From Chthoniobacterales bacterium (GTDB lineage: Bacteria > Verrucomicrobiota > Verrucomicrobiia > Chthoniobacterales > UBA6821), in NCBI GenBank assembly GCA_021733705.1, contig JAIPKF010000091.1:1-6279 (forward strand): a stretch of DNA of 6,279 bases, in the 5' to 3' direction. Position 1 is the first letter of the stretch, and every line of letters begins with the position of its first letter. The notes under the pieces are model-generated. The model ran no database searches. It was not told the origin of the DNA and saw only the letters and a list, made by a program, of their open reading frames with translations. The position numbers were made by a program, and so were the translations under genes. Positions 6,113 to 6,279 of this stretch are shown piece after piece.

Positions 6113-6279
6113 GATAAAGGGAAAGAAGTAAAGCGTAAAGGGTAATGGGTAAAGGGTAAAGGGTAATGGGTAATGGGTAATGGGTAATGGGTAATGGGTA
6201 ATGGGTAATGGGTAATGGGTAATGGGTAATGGGTAATGGGTAATGGGTAATGGGTAATGGGTAATGGGTAATGGGTAAT
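6113..6279. repeat. Heptanucleotide tandem array (GGGTAAT)n upstream of the permease operon, open at the window edge
   Basis: From 6162 to the window end the plus strand is a perfect 7-base repeat, GGTAATG in register, about 17 copies, and it continues beyond the window. Toward the gene the same 7-base register decays. Units read GATAAAG, GGAAAGA, AGTAAAG and CGTAAAG (6113-6140), then GGTAATG, GGTAAAG and GGTAAAG (6141-6161). The array therefore begins about 20 bases upstream of the permease ATG and occupies the place where its promoter would be expected. The G-rich strand has GGG runs with four-base loops. The unit is not the plant telomere repeat (GGGTTTA), only similar to it in style. Variation in copy number is likely for such an array but is not shown by one sequence. 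Confidence 0.95.

Noticed and set aside
6113..6279. CRISPR array or true telomere
   Set aside because: Repeats are only 7 bases with no spacers, so not CRISPR. The unit differs from known telomere units such as GGGTTTA and the array adjoins an ordinary bacterial operon.

Overview
The window carries four genes, all on the minus strand. In transcription order they are an APC-superfamily amino acid permease (6093 to 4660), a second APC permease of the glutamate:GABA-antiporter type (4645 to 3242), a proton-dependent oligopeptide (POT/PTR2) transporter (3174 to 1720), and urocanate hydratase HutU (1401 into the left edge, C-terminus outside the window). The two permeases are 14 bases apart and probably co-transcribed. 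The POT gene follows after 67 bases and may belong to the same transcript. HutU is separated from POT by 318 bases.

The non-coding DNA is the unusual part. Between POT and hutU lies a compact, G+C-rich, modular palindromic repeat of about 279 bases (1474-1752). It is built from copies of a ~58-base unit: two good copies and one worn copy in one direction, and one inverted copy at the far end. Both outer ends begin at TTAA, and the element holds two strong stem-loops. It overlaps the end of the POT gene and supplies its last 10 codons and its stop. At the right edge, directly upstream of the first permease, is a heptanucleotide tandem array (GGGTAAT in the plus direction) that runs out of the window. 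It is degenerate near the gene and perfect away from it.

Organism: the DNA is moderately A+T-rich, genes are transporter-heavy, and a histidine-degradation enzyme sits beside peptide and amino acid importers. The GadC-like permease and the POT protein resemble types I associate with amoeba- or host-associated intracellular bacteria such as Legionellales/Coxiella or the environmental Chlamydiota. This is inference and the phylum is not settled. None of the four starts has a clear Shine-Dalgarno sequence.

Combined role (inference): uptake of host-derived peptides and amino acids (POT plus two APC carriers) feeding amino acid catabolism. HutU does the second step of histidine breakdown toward glutamate. 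No hutH, hutI or hutG is visible here. I see no CRISPR array, tRNA, rRNA, transposase or defence gene.
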